A stretch of 64,000 nucleotides of DNA from Sporosarcina sp. 6E9 (lineage in GTDB: Bacteria > Bacillota > Bacilli > Bacillales_A > Planococcaceae). Position numbers and translations under genes: made by a program. Below the pieces are notes generated by a model. That model ran no database searches. It saw nothing but the letters and a program-made list of their open reading frames with translations, and was not told the DNA's origin. The stretch lies in NCBI RefSeq assembly GCF_017921835.1, contig NZ_JAGEMN010000003.1:1-64000 (forward strand), in the 5' to 3' direction. This document shows, in pieces, positions 53,750-61,920 of the stretch (positions within the stretch are counted from its first letter, which is position 1; each line of letters starts with the position of its first letter).

Positions 53750-54427
53750 ATGGGCAAGGTAAAAGGTCGTATGGACGAGGCTATACTCGTTTGTGTCTAC
53801 TACGGTCCAAATGGTGAACGTCTCATTAGACGAGGACATAAAATGGCAAGTATCATGGATTGTCCGATTTATATTTTAACCGTGGATCCGCTTCCTTTCG
53901 ACGAGTTTGATGCTGAGAAGTCTGATTACGTTGAACGCTGGCAAGCACTTGCGGAGGAATTGGATATTGAAGAATTTATTATTCGCGACAACGAAAAACG
54001 TCCGTCTGCTAAAGTGATTGCGGAAGTTGCGCATGAGCATAATATAACGCAAATTATTATTGGACAAACTGCCCAGAGCAGATGGGAAGAAATCACAAAG
54101 GGCTCCTTCATGAATGTGTTGTTGCGTGAAATTACATTTGTCGATTTCCATGTTGTTTCTGTTGATCGTTCTATAAAAGATGAGATTGAAGGGATGTTCG
54201 AGAAGGGCGTCCGTGCATATTTAGTTAAGGAAGGCGAAGGTTATCGCGTTAAGTTCACCTTATCTAAAGATGCTTGCCATAAAGGGATTTTCTTTAAGGA
54301 GATTGGCACTGATTTCAACAATGGGATTTTTAAGTTTTTCAGTAACCATAAGATGTGCCAGGTTCATATTACAGATGATCATGTTGCCAATCCTGATTTG
54401 ATTCAGGAGAATAAAAAGAAAATATAA
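53750..54427 (+). CDS. Stand-alone KdpD-like universal-stress-domain protein
   Basis: A 225-residue protein. The N-terminal 140 residues form a USP domain of the KdpD sensor type (ILVCVYYGPNGERLIRRGHKMA, FIIRDNEKRPSAKVIAEVA, QIIIGQTAQSRWEEITKGSFMN). The KdpD ATPase and histidine-kinase parts are absent; instead there is an 85-residue C-terminal extension (MFEKGVRAYLVKEGEGYRVKF) I do not recognise. KdpD USP domains bind c-di-AMP in staphylococci. ATG at 53750 behind AGAGGTG. It is divergent from the mrp operon, suggesting a cation-related sensor role (inference). Confidence 0.75.
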   Translation: MGKVKGRMDEAILVCVYYGPNGERLIRRGHKMASIMDCPIYILTVDPLPFDEFDAEKSDYVERWQALAEELDIEEFIIRDNEKRPSAKVIAEVAHEHNITQIIIGQTAQSRWEEITKGSFMNVLLREITFVDFHVVSVDRSIKDEIEGMFEKGVRAYLVKEGEGYRVKFTLSKDACHKGIFFKEIGTDFNNGIFKFFSNHKMCQVHITDDHVANPDLIQENKKKI

Positions 54428-54432
54428 ATTTT

Positions 54433-54471
54433 GCGAGTACTTGAACTTTTCATCAAGTACTCGCTTTTTTT
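54433..54471 (+). terminator. Terminator after the KdpD-like gene
   Basis: Perfect 12-bp stem GCGAGTACTTGA / TCAAGTACTCGC, 8-base loop, T7. Confidence 0.93.
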
Positions 54472-54480
54472 AATTGGACC

Positions 54481-54571
54481 GTTGATTTCCGTTCCGGGCG
54501 GCGCTTTCCTGTGGGGCGGACGGTGAGCCCACGGGAGTCGCCGCCCTCCACTACAATCAGCTATGCTCATT
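54481..54571. repeat. GC-rich dyad element (Bacillales-type interspersed repeat)
   Basis: About 90 bp, starting GTTGATTTCCGTTCCGGGCG and ending CCACTACAATCAGC. The outer arms are an imperfect inverted repeat (TGATT...GGGCGGCG against CGCCGCCC...AATCA). It is far richer in GC than its flanks and resembles the GTTGATTTCCGCTCC...GGAGTCGCCGCC elements scattered through many Bacillaceae genomes. No coding content. Confidence 0.65.
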
Positions 54572-54593
54572 AAAATTATTCATGCATGATTGA

Positions 54594-55307
54594 TTATATG
54601 ATACCAATCCTAGTTTCCTTTTCTAATAAAATCCGATAGAGTTCCTCAAGTTTTTGAATCTCATGGGTTGGAACTATATTTGTGTTATTGGGTTTCATTT
54701 CAGGGTTAAACCAACATGTGTCTATTTCAGCTAGCTGTCCGCCTTTGATATCCGCACTTAGAGAATCTCCGATGATTAATGCTTGGTTTGCATCAAAATT
54801 AGCAATTCTTGCAAATACATAATCAAAATACGCCTTCATCGGCTTCTGAAAGCCCGTGTCCTCTGACACGAAAACACCTTTAAATAATTGATATAATCCT
54901 GAATCACGTAATCGTTTATACTGAGTCTTGGAAACACCGTTCGTGACAATATATAAGTCATATTGATCCTGTAAGTCCGTTATTAATTCGAATGCGCCAT
55001 CCACAAGTTGTTTACCCTCTTCTAAGTAGCTGCGATAGCTCTTTTCAAGTAAAGCGCCATCAACTTCTTGATTATATGCCTTGAATAAAATAGAAAAACG
55101 AGTATTCAGGACCTCATCGCGATTTATTTTTCCTTCTTCAAAGGACTTCCAGAGTTCTTGATTTATTTTTTTATAGTTGGCTTTCATTTCAGCGGTCAAG
55201 GAAATGTTTTGTTCCTTAAATAACGAGCGTAATGCTTCTCTTTCAGCAGCTCCAAAATCCAATAATGTATCATCTACATCAAATAATAACGTTTTATATT
55301 TTTTCAA
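54594..55307 (-). CDS. HAD-family phosphatase, YjjG/YfnB-like
   Basis: A 237-residue HAD hydrolase: motif I FDVDDTLLDF, motif II VTNGVSK, motif III K (GFQKPMKAYF), motif IV GDSLSADIKGG. The sequence fits the YjjG/YfnB group of nucleotide 5'-phosphatases that remove non-canonical pyrimidine nucleotides. C1-type cap domain between motifs I and II. Stand-alone gene. Confidence 0.87.
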   Translation of the reverse strand: MKKYKTLLFDVDDTLLDFGAAEREALRSLFKEQNISLTAEMKANYKKINQELWKSFEEGKINRDEVLNTRFSILFKAYNQEVDGALLEKSYRSYLEEGKQLVDGAFELITDLQDQYDLYIVTNGVSKTQYKRLRDSGLYQLFKGVFVSEDTGFQKPMKAYFDYVFARIANFDANQALIIGDSLSADIKGGQLAEIDTCWFNPEMKPNNTNIVPTHEIQKLEELYRILLEKETRIGII

Positions 55308-55358
55308 GATTACGCTCCGCTTCCTGTTTAGTATTGTGTTTTTTATAAATCTAAAACT

Positions 55359-55389
55359 GCCCGAATTCTTATGCGAATTCGGGCTTTGT
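55359..55389 (-). terminator. Terminator after murB
   Basis: A perfect 10-bp inverted repeat (GCCCGAATTC / GAATTCGGGC, 6-base loop). On minus it is followed by AGTTTT, on plus by TTTGTTTTT. Lying downstream of murB and upstream of the HAD gene, it ends murB. Confidence 0.82.
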
Positions 55390-55405
55390 TTTTAATTTTT
55401 TCTAG

Positions 55406-56338
55406 TTAGTCATTTGTTTCTTTTTCTTCTCCGACGATTTTCACTTCGAGTTCGAGGTCTACGCCGAAGTTCTTTTTAACTTCAGATTTCACCATTTCGA
55501 TGGTTTGGATATAATCTGTAGCAGTTGCGTTGTTTTTATTGACGATGAATCCCGCATGTTTGACGGATACTTCTGCACCGCCAAATCCTTTTCCTTGGAG
55601 TCCGCTGTCTTGAATGAGTTTCCCAGCGTAATAGCCAGGTGGCCGTTTGAAAACACTTCCGGCAGATGGGAATTCAAGGGGTTGTTTGGATTCTCTTTGG
55701 TAAGTTAGGTCGGCCATTTTCGCGTTGATTTCTTCTTGGCTGCCGATTTGGAGATTAAAGTCTGCCGATAAAACATAATAGCCTTTTTTCGTAATGATGC
55801 TTTGGCGATAGCCAAGTTCGAGTTCATCTTTGGAAAGGACGATACGCTTCCCTTCCTTTGTGAGCACGGTGACTTGGACGATAATATCTTTAATTTCCCC
55901 GCCGTACGCCCCAGCATTCATCGCCATAGCGCCGCCTACTGATCCCGGAATGCCGCAAGCAAATTCAAATCCAGTTAATGATTTTGCCCCAGAAAGTCGG
56001 GAAACATCGAATATATTCGCGCCGCCTTCCGCATGAACTGAAGTGCCTTCGATTTTGATTTGATTTAGTTTTGATAAATGTAGAACGATACCTCTGACTC
56101 CGCCGTCCCGTACAACCATATTGGATCCATTTCCCAGTAGCAGTAGCGGAATATCATGTTCATATGCATAGCGAACGGTGGCTTCTGTTTCATCTATTGT
56201 AGTAGGGATGACAAGAATATCGGCAGAACCGCCTAGCTTCGTCATCGTATATTTGCATAATGGTTCATCGATTCGGAGTACACCATGTTTAATTTTTCTT
56301 TGTAAATCTTTATACCACTGATGCTTTGACATCAACAT
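55406..56338 (-). CDS. murB: UDP-N-acetylenolpyruvoylglucosamine reductase
   Basis: A 310-residue FAD-dependent MurB. It shows the FAD-binding LLLGNGSNMVVRDGGVRGIV, FACGIPGSVGGAMAMNAGAYGGE, the active-site Y/S region YRQSIITKK and the C-terminal PSAGSVFKRP and HAGFIVN motifs. It makes UDP-MurNAc. AAAGGACTGT precedes the ATG at 56338. Alone, away from the division cluster. Confidence 0.96.
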   Translation of the reverse strand: MLMSKHQWYKDLQRKIKHGVLRIDEPLCKYTMTKLGGSADILVIPTTIDETEATVRYAYEHDIPLLLLGNGSNMVVRDGGVRGIVLHLSKLNQIKIEGTSVHAEGGANIFDVSRLSGAKSLTGFEFACGIPGSVGGAMAMNAGAYGGEIKDIIVQVTVLTKEGKRIVLSKDELELGYRQSIITKKGYYVLSADFNLQIGSQEEINAKMADLTYQRESKQPLEFPSAGSVFKRPPGYYAGKLIQDSGLQGKGFGGAEVSVKHAGFIVNKNNATATDYIQTIEMVKSEVKKNFGVDLELEVKIVGEEKETND

Positions 56339-56498
56339 ACAGTCCTTTCAAATTAGCCTTTCACCTCTATTAGTATGCTTGGAAATTGTATATTTGACAA
56401 GGATTGTTTATTGAAAGAACGAGAACACTTCTTTCTAACTATCTTGGGATGACGAATTTTTGAGTGTTGGCTTGTTTTGAGTGGTAATTTCCAGCGAA

Positions 56499-56622
56499 CG
56501 TTTCTTTGTTCGGGCAAAACGTTTCCTTCTTTCGTGGAAACGTTGCTTACTTTTGTAAAAACGTTGCTTTGTTTGACGAAAATCCTTCCTTCTTCCGATA
56601 ACGTTGCTTTGTTTGACGAACA
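56499..56622. repeat. Tandem degenerate 21-bp repeat array (about 6 units)
   Basis: ACGTTGCTTTGTTTGACGAA-like units with CGTT at 56499, 56520, 56541, 56562 and 56602 (one unit is two bases short and more degenerate). The period is the same as in the arrays at 28751 and 38150, but the unit sequence differs. It lies between murB and the DsbA-like gene. The minus frame through it encodes a 7-residue KQRF repeat peptide that I regard as a by-product. Confidence 0.75.
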
Positions 56623-56651
56623 AGTGAACCCTGAACAATAAATAAGATTAT

Positions 56652-56692
56652 AAAACGGACATGTGGCTTACAAACCACATGTCCGTTTTTTA
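56652..56692. terminator. Terminator after the DsbA-like gene
   Basis: Perfect 15-bp stem AAAACGGACATGTGG / CCACATGTCCGTTTT with an 8-base loop. The minus-strand side ends in TTTTAT; the plus side has T6. Confidence 0.88.
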
Positions 56693-56702
56693 TATGTCGT
56701 AA

Positions 56703-57347
56703 TTATCGAATGCCCTCTTCTTCGGCAACCTTTTGAAGCGCCTCCGCGAAAGTTTCAGCGGGTTGGGCCCCGGATATCGCATATTTACGATTAATAACGA
56801 AGAACGGCACGCCTTGAACGCCTATTTGCCCTGCTTCGGTAATATCTGCCTTCACTTCTTCTGCAAAAGCCTCGGATTTAATGACCTCATCTGCCCGTTC
56901 TTTTGAAATACCGACCTTTTCACAAACGTCGATGAGTACTTCGTCTAATCCTATTCTTTTTGATTCAATAAAATATGCATGGAGCAATTGTTCAGTCATT
57001 TCTTCTCCAAGACCCTCTTGTTCTGCAAGTTTTGCGAGACGATGGGCATTGAATGTGTTTGCTGGATGCATCGTATCAAAATTATACTTTAGACCAATAG
57101 ACTCCGCTTGAACGACAACATTATCGGTCATTCCTTTCGCTTCATCTATACTAATACTATATTTTTCAGCAAGGGATTCTGCCATGGTTTCATCTGATGT
57201 TGCCGGAGCATTTGGACCGAGTTCGTACGCTTTGTAAACAACTTCCACATTATCTCCTAAGCCCGTTTTCTCCAAGGCTTCTTCAAATCTGCGTTTGCCA
57301 ATATAACAAAAAGGACAAACGTAATCGGACCATATTTCAATTTTCAT
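56703..57347 (-). CDS. DsbA-family oxidoreductase (FrnE-like)
   Basis: A 214-residue thioredoxin-fold protein with the CPFC active site (SDYVCPFCYIGKRRFEEAL), helical insertion and the cis-proline region GVQGVPFFVINRKYAISGAQ. No signal peptide, so cytoplasmic disulfide isomerase/oxidoreductase as in the FrnE group. ATG at 57347 follows GAGAGGTG. Confidence 0.9.
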   Translation of the reverse strand: MKIEIWSDYVCPFCYIGKRRFEEALEKTGLGDNVEVVYKAYELGPNAPATSDETMAESLAEKYSISIDEAKGMTDNVVVQAESIGLKYNFDTMHPANTFNAHRLAKLAEQEGLGEEMTEQLLHAYFIESKRIGLDEVLIDVCEKVGISKERADEVIKSEAFAEEVKADITEAGQIGVQGVPFFVINRKYAISGAQPAETFAEALQKVAEEEGIR

Positions 57348-57442
57348 TTTGAACACCTCTCCTTTTATGTATCATAAATTCTTTGAAATTAGGTAACAAT
57401 GTATATGCCTACACTAAAAGTTCAAAAAGGAGGCTTTTCTGG

Positions 57443-58816
57443 ATGGCCCAATCATTATGGCTTCGAACTGCTTATCCCCGCGACCATTATCCATCACTGA
57501 AGGAAGATCGACATTGCGATGTTTGTATTGTTGGTGGTGGTTTAAGTGGAATTGCGAATGCCTATTTTCTTGCAAAGGAAGGAAAAGATGTCGTTCTTCT
57601 AGAGAAAAACCGGATTTTGGAAGGCGCCACGGGAAATTCTACAGGCAAGTTGACTGTACAACATAATCTCATTTATGCGAGTTTATTGAAAAAGTTTGGG
57701 TTGGATGGTGCAAAACTCTATTACGAAGTGAATAAAGAAGCACTTCATCTTGGACAATCCATCGCCACAGATGACGAATTAAGGACCGCAGATTCCATTC
57801 TCTATTCTCAATCGAATTTCGGAACCCAGGAACTTCGAAGAGAATTTGACGCTTATCAAGAAATCGGGATTCCCGGGGAACTCGGTAGAAATTCAGAACT
57901 TCCCGTTCCCTTTGATGCAACGCTGACTTTGAAAAACGAAAGCCAAATACATCCAGTACGATTTGGACAAAAACTAGCGCGATTGGCAGTCGAAGCCGGT
58001 GCACGAATTTTTGAAAATACGGCTGTTATCCATATGGATTTCGACAATAAATATTTATCGACTAAACATGAGCATACCGTCCATTTTAGTGAACTTGTTT
58101 TATGTACGCATTATCCCATTGAAGCGTTGCGGGGTATTCAAGTTATGAAGTTAGCGGTTGATCGTTCTTATATTGTTTCTGCAGAAGCCGATATGGCGTT
58201 ACAAGGACAGTATATTTCAGTTGATTCGCCGAAAAGATCTGTTCGAACTGCGAAAGTCGATGGGAAAACTTATATTCTATTATCCGGCGCGAGCCATCCA
58301 GCGGGAATGAAAGAAAACACGGAAGCGCATTACACGCGTTTATACGATGACATGGCGGATACTTTTAAACTTTCTAGATCAAAAATCGGTTGGTCAGCGC
58401 AAGATCCCGAGACACCTGACATTATTCCCTACGCTGGAATCATTTCTTCAAGTATGCCTCATATCTATATAAGTACAGGGTACAGTAAATGGGGTCTTTC
58501 AAACTCGCTGGCTTGCGCGCGAATAATTAGCGATCAAATTGTTGGGAAAAAGAACCGTGCAACTCCACTTTTTGCACCAAGTCGTACTGGATTTGGAGCA
58601 TTTGCACGCCAAGCGTTAAAATTATCGGGGCTAGTCGCAAGAGAGTTTACGATTGGCCATATGTCAAGGCGGGAAGCACCTATCTGCACACATATGGGAT
58701 GCCGAACGAGATGGAATAACGCCGAGGAAACATGGGACTGTCCGTGTCATGGCTCACGCTTTAGAAAAGATGGTACCGTTCTTGAAGGCCCTGCCACAAG
58801 ACCGCTAAAACGATGA
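57443..58816 (+). CDS. FAD-dependent oxidoreductase with C-terminal Rieske domain
   Basis: A 457-residue protein: N-terminal DAO-type FAD domain (CDVCIVGGGLSGIANAYFLA, GATGNSTGKLTVQH) and a C-terminal Rieske [2Fe-2S] domain with CTHMGC and CPCHGSRF. Rieske-DAO fusions of this type are widespread in Bacillales but the substrate is not established. ATG at 57443 has AAGGAGG upstream; the longer frame from 57383 does not. Divergent from the DsbA-like gene. Confidence 0.9.
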   Translation: MAQSLWLRTAYPRDHYPSLKEDRHCDVCIVGGGLSGIANAYFLAKEGKDVVLLEKNRILEGATGNSTGKLTVQHNLIYASLLKKFGLDGAKLYYEVNKEALHLGQSIATDDELRTADSILYSQSNFGTQELRREFDAYQEIGIPGELGRNSELPVPFDATLTLKNESQIHPVRFGQKLARLAVEAGARIFENTAVIHMDFDNKYLSTKHEHTVHFSELVLCTHYPIEALRGIQVMKLAVDRSYIVSAEADMALQGQYISVDSPKRSVRTAKVDGKTYILLSGASHPAGMKENTEAHYTRLYDDMADTFKLSRSKIGWSAQDPETPDIIPYAGIISSSMPHIYISTGYSKWGLSNSLACARIISDQIVGKKNRATPLFAPSRTGFGAFARQALKLSGLVAREFTIGHMSRREAPICTHMGCRTRWNNAEETWDCPCHGSRFRKDGTVLEGPATRPLKR

Positions 58817-58864
58817 TTTTAATATTCCCCCTTTACGGTATACTAGTAAAAAGGGGTGTTTCAA

Positions 58865-59650
58865 ATGACATTACGAGAAATAAGGCGTATTCGCTGGTCG
58901 AAAGAAGACCGGTATCCGTTCAATCCTGAAGTTGTTAAAAACTTTGACGCACTACATTTGACGGCACCCGTGACGATTATTGCAGGCGATAATGGAAGCG
59001 GCAAAACGACGCTTCTTGAAGGAATCGCTGCTGCTGCGGGTAGTATATTAATCAGCGGTGAGCATATGGAAATGGATCGTTCTTTTTCACCGGCATTTGA
59101 ATTAGCGGACGAATTAAAACTAATTTGGTCTGTGAAAACAGGCAACGGGTTCTTCTTCAGAGCATCCGATTTCATTACATACACACGCAGTCTCGCAAAC
59201 ATTCGAGAAGAAGCACGAATTACAATGGAAGAAATTAAAAAACGTGATCCAAACTCACTAGAAGTATTGCCCTATGCACGTACTTATTATGAGCTTCGTC
59301 ACTTGTACGGCGAAGGTCTGGATAAAAGATCTCACGGTGAAAGCTTTCTTGATTTATTTCAAGCGCGGTTTAAACCCGATGGCTTCTACATACTTGACGA
59401 GCCCGAGGCACCGTTGTCGCCGAACAGGCAACTTAGTTTGCTGGCCATGTTGCATGATATGGCCAACGAAGGGGCGAAGTTTCTAATCTCGACTCACTCC
59501 CCGATTCTCATGGCCTATCCCGGCGCGGATTTGTATGAGATCCAGGATGGCGAACTTGTTAATCGCTCGTTTGATGAGATTGAACATGTTCAGTTAACGC
59601 GAAACTTTTTGAATGAACCTGGGAGATATTTACGGCATTTGTTGGATTGA
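58865..59650 (+). CDS. AAA/SMC-like ATPase
   Basis: A 261-residue P-loop ATPase of the ABC/SMC-related AAA_21 type: Walker A AGDNGSGKTT, signature-like SHGESFLDLF, Walker B YILDEPEAPLS and H-loop STHSPILM. No membrane partner or nuclease neighbour. The function is unknown; such solitary ATPases are found in Bacillales as housekeeping-like genes. ATG at 58865 has AAGGGGTG upstream. Confidence 0.82.
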   Translation: MTLREIRRIRWSKEDRYPFNPEVVKNFDALHLTAPVTIIAGDNGSGKTTLLEGIAAAAGSILISGEHMEMDRSFSPAFELADELKLIWSVKTGNGFFFRASDFITYTRSLANIREEARITMEEIKKRDPNSLEVLPYARTYYELRHLYGEGLDKRSHGESFLDLFQARFKPDGFYILDEPEAPLSPNRQLSLLAMLHDMANEGAKFLISTHSPILMAYPGADLYEIQDGELVNRSFDEIEHVQLTRNFLNEPGRYLRHLLD

Positions 59651-59902
59651 TAAAGGTAAACCGAGTATGATCATTGAAATTAGCTTTGGCGCTAGGGAAA
59701 GATTGAACTATATTTTTCTGCACTTGGTGGATGCTTCCAAGGCGCCATCGCTAGTAAGTTTTGGTAGATTGGTTAGTTTTCTTTAAAAGGATGTTTAGAT
59801 GGAAAAATGAATGTGAAACTAAATAGATAAGTCCTTTTGTTTACTCTGGTATATTTCAGGCGTAAACTTTTTTATTACGCCCTCTCTGAAGTTTTATATG
59901 GT

Positions 59903-59919
59903 GTGAAATTTTGTTTCAC
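59903..59919. promoter_or_regulatory. Inverted repeat in the amiE upstream region, candidate operator
   Basis: Perfect 6-bp arms GTGAAA and TTTCAC around TTTTG. GTGAAA is followed after 17 bases by TATTAT (59926-59931), so it may overlap the -35 of a promoter. A regulator such as MurR would fit the downstream genes, but I cannot confirm the binding consensus. The 540-bp gap also holds the fragment at 59977-60060. Confidence 0.45.
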
Positions 59920-59976
59920 TATTTTTATTATATTGTGCAACCTTACTTTATTTAACTTACATAGATAATACTTCCC

Positions 59977-60060
59977 TCAAACCCTTGAGAGGACAAACTT
60001 CTCAGCTACTTCCCCAACTTGTACATGTGTCGTTTCTCCCGGTACTTTTAAATCATAATT
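59977..60060 (-). pseudogene. Possible C-terminal gene remnant
   Basis: A 27-codon minus-strand stretch ending in TGA reads as protein-like sequence (LKVPGETTHVQVGEVAEKF), but is closed upstream by another TGA and has no start or ribosome binding site. It could be the tail of a deleted gene. It may also be chance. Confidence 0.25.
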
Positions 60061-60187
60061 TCATTTTTTATTGAAAATTACAGTTCTCAAGTGGCATAGA
60101 CAGTTTTTTTACTATCCTATATCTTTGAGTTGTTGGAAGTTTTTAATTCTTTTGTTTATTCCACTAAAACTTATTAGGAGGAGACGT

Positions 60188-61900
60188 ATGCGACGCAATG
60201 CAATGTACTTTTCGATGGCTGCGGTCTTAACCACTACATTACTATTCAATACAGGGGCCGCTACGAATGCTGCAAATGGAAAGATTCATAGTCCTACTAG
60301 CGAAAAGCATGACAGTAAGATCCTAACCTCAAAACCGCATCCTAAATTTACTTGGGGTAATTCTGGTCCATCATCCCCGGTTCTTCATCCCGGATCAGTT
60401 AAAGGTGCCGGCATGATGGAAGGACCATTACTGGAGATTGATTCAGTTATGGATGGACTGATTGAAAATGGCACAATGCCAGGTGCGGTAACGTTTGTCG
60501 CAAGACGCGGACACATTGTACAACATGAAGCCTATGGGCACGCTGTATTGTATCAAGATGACACCGGAACAGAGGTGGATAACCCCATTTCTATGGACAA
60601 GGATACAATATTCGATCTTGCTTCTATCAGTAAAATCTTTACAACTACTGCCGCAATGATTCTTTATGAAGACGGCCACTTTAATTTGGATGATTCGGTG
60701 GCAACCCATATACCCGAGTTTGCACAAAATGGAAAAGGCGATGTAACAATCCGTCAATTGATGACACATACTTCAGGTTTTACTGCTTGGGTTCCCTTGC
60801 ACACGATTGGAGATAGCCGGGAAGATCGCCTACAGTACGTGTTTCAATATCCATTGGCAAATTCACCAGGAACGAAATACACATATAGCGATTTGAACAT
60901 GATTACTTTAGGAGAAATTATTGAACGAATTTCCGGCAAACGTCTGGATGAATACGTTAAAGAAAATATTACCAAGCCTCTCAATATGAAGGATACGATG
61001 TACAACCCTTCTGAAAAACTGAAAAAACGTATTGCCGCAACAGAATATCAGCCAGAGATAAACAGAGGACTTGTCTGGGGCGAAGTTCATGATGAAAATG
61101 CATGGTCACTTGATGGCGTTGCGGGACATGCCGGGGTTTTCTCTACCGCAAATGATTTGGCAAAACTTGCACATATGTATGTAAATGATGGGCGCTACGG
61201 AAGCAAACAGCTGCTTAAGCCTGAAACAGTTCAATTGTTGGTTGAAAATCAAATACCTGAATTCCCTGGAAATGAACACGGCTTAGGATGGGAACTTTCT
61301 CAAATCTGGTATATGGATGGATTATCAGAAGCCTCAACACTTGGACATACTGGCTATACGGGAACATCAATTGTCATTAATAAAAACAATGACACAATTG
61401 CTATATTATTGACCAATCGCGTTCACCCGACTCGTTCAACTGTTTCAACCAACCCTGCCAGACGGCAGTTCGCTAGGCAAGTTGCTGATGCCATCCCTGT
61501 TTCTATGCCGAACAAAAAAGATGGCGCATGGTTCTCGGGATATGGTGGTCTATTGGATAGAAGCCTAACTGCAGAAGTCAATCTGGATACGGACGCTACA
61601 CTTTCATTTGACACTTGGTATCGAACAGAACGTGGCTATGACTTTGGAGTTGTTGAGGTGTCGAGTGATGGTGTGAATTGGGATACTGTAGTGGATCCAT
61701 TTACAGGTAGCAGCGGTGATTGGCAATCCGCTGAAGCACGAATCCCTGCAGGCACTACCCACATCCGCTTCCGATATGATACAGACACTTATAATAATGG
61801 GCGCGGCTGGTATGTAGCCAATCTCAAGCTAACAGGACTAGGTAACAAAAACTTGCTACTTGATGTAAGCGGTGATGGCTGGACAAAACGTAATTATTAA
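60188..61900 (+). CDS. amiE: Secreted serine hydrolase, AmiE (YbbE)-like N-acetylmuramoyl-L-alanine amidase
   Basis: A 570-residue exported protein: signal peptide (about 1-30), then a class C beta-lactamase/PBP4-type domain with SxxK serine in DLASISKIFTTTAAMIL, YSDLN as the Y-x-N motif, and LGHTGYTG near the end. A C-terminal beta-rich domain (about 460-560, FDTWYRTERGYDFGVVEVSSDG) resembles the jelly-roll module of immune-inhibitor-A proteins. B. subtilis AmiE cleaves MurNAc-peptides for cell-wall recycling and is followed by nagZ, as here. ATG at 60188 behind AGGAGGAGACGT. Confidence 0.85.
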   Translation: MRRNAMYFSMAAVLTTTLLFNTGAATNAANGKIHSPTSEKHDSKILTSKPHPKFTWGNSGPSSPVLHPGSVKGAGMMEGPLLEIDSVMDGLIENGTMPGAVTFVARRGHIVQHEAYGHAVLYQDDTGTEVDNPISMDKDTIFDLASISKIFTTTAAMILYEDGHFNLDDSVATHIPEFAQNGKGDVTIRQLMTHTSGFTAWVPLHTIGDSREDRLQYVFQYPLANSPGTKYTYSDLNMITLGEIIERISGKRLDEYVKENITKPLNMKDTMYNPSEKLKKRIAATEYQPEINRGLVWGEVHDENAWSLDGVAGHAGVFSTANDLAKLAHMYVNDGRYGSKQLLKPETVQLLVENQIPEFPGNEHGLGWELSQIWYMDGLSEASTLGHTGYTGTSIVINKNNDTIAILLTNRVHPTRSTVSTNPARRQFARQVADAIPVSMPNKKDGAWFSGYGGLLDRSLTAEVNLDTDATLSFDTWYRTERGYDFGVVEVSSDGVNWDTVVDPFTGSSGDWQSAEARIPAGTTHIRFRYDTDTYNNGRGWYVANLKLTGLGNKNLLLDVSGDGWTKRNY

Positions 61901-61920
61901 AAATTAGAGGAGGAAAAGAA

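Noticed and set aside
54481..54571. Rho-independent terminator
   Set aside because: A perfect terminator already ends the gene at 54471, and the element has no T-run; it fits an interspersed repeat.
56435..56638. 67-codon minus frame of KQRF heptads
   Set aside because: It follows from a 21-bp tandem repeat being divisible by three; no ribosome binding site, and other arrays with the same period contain stops.
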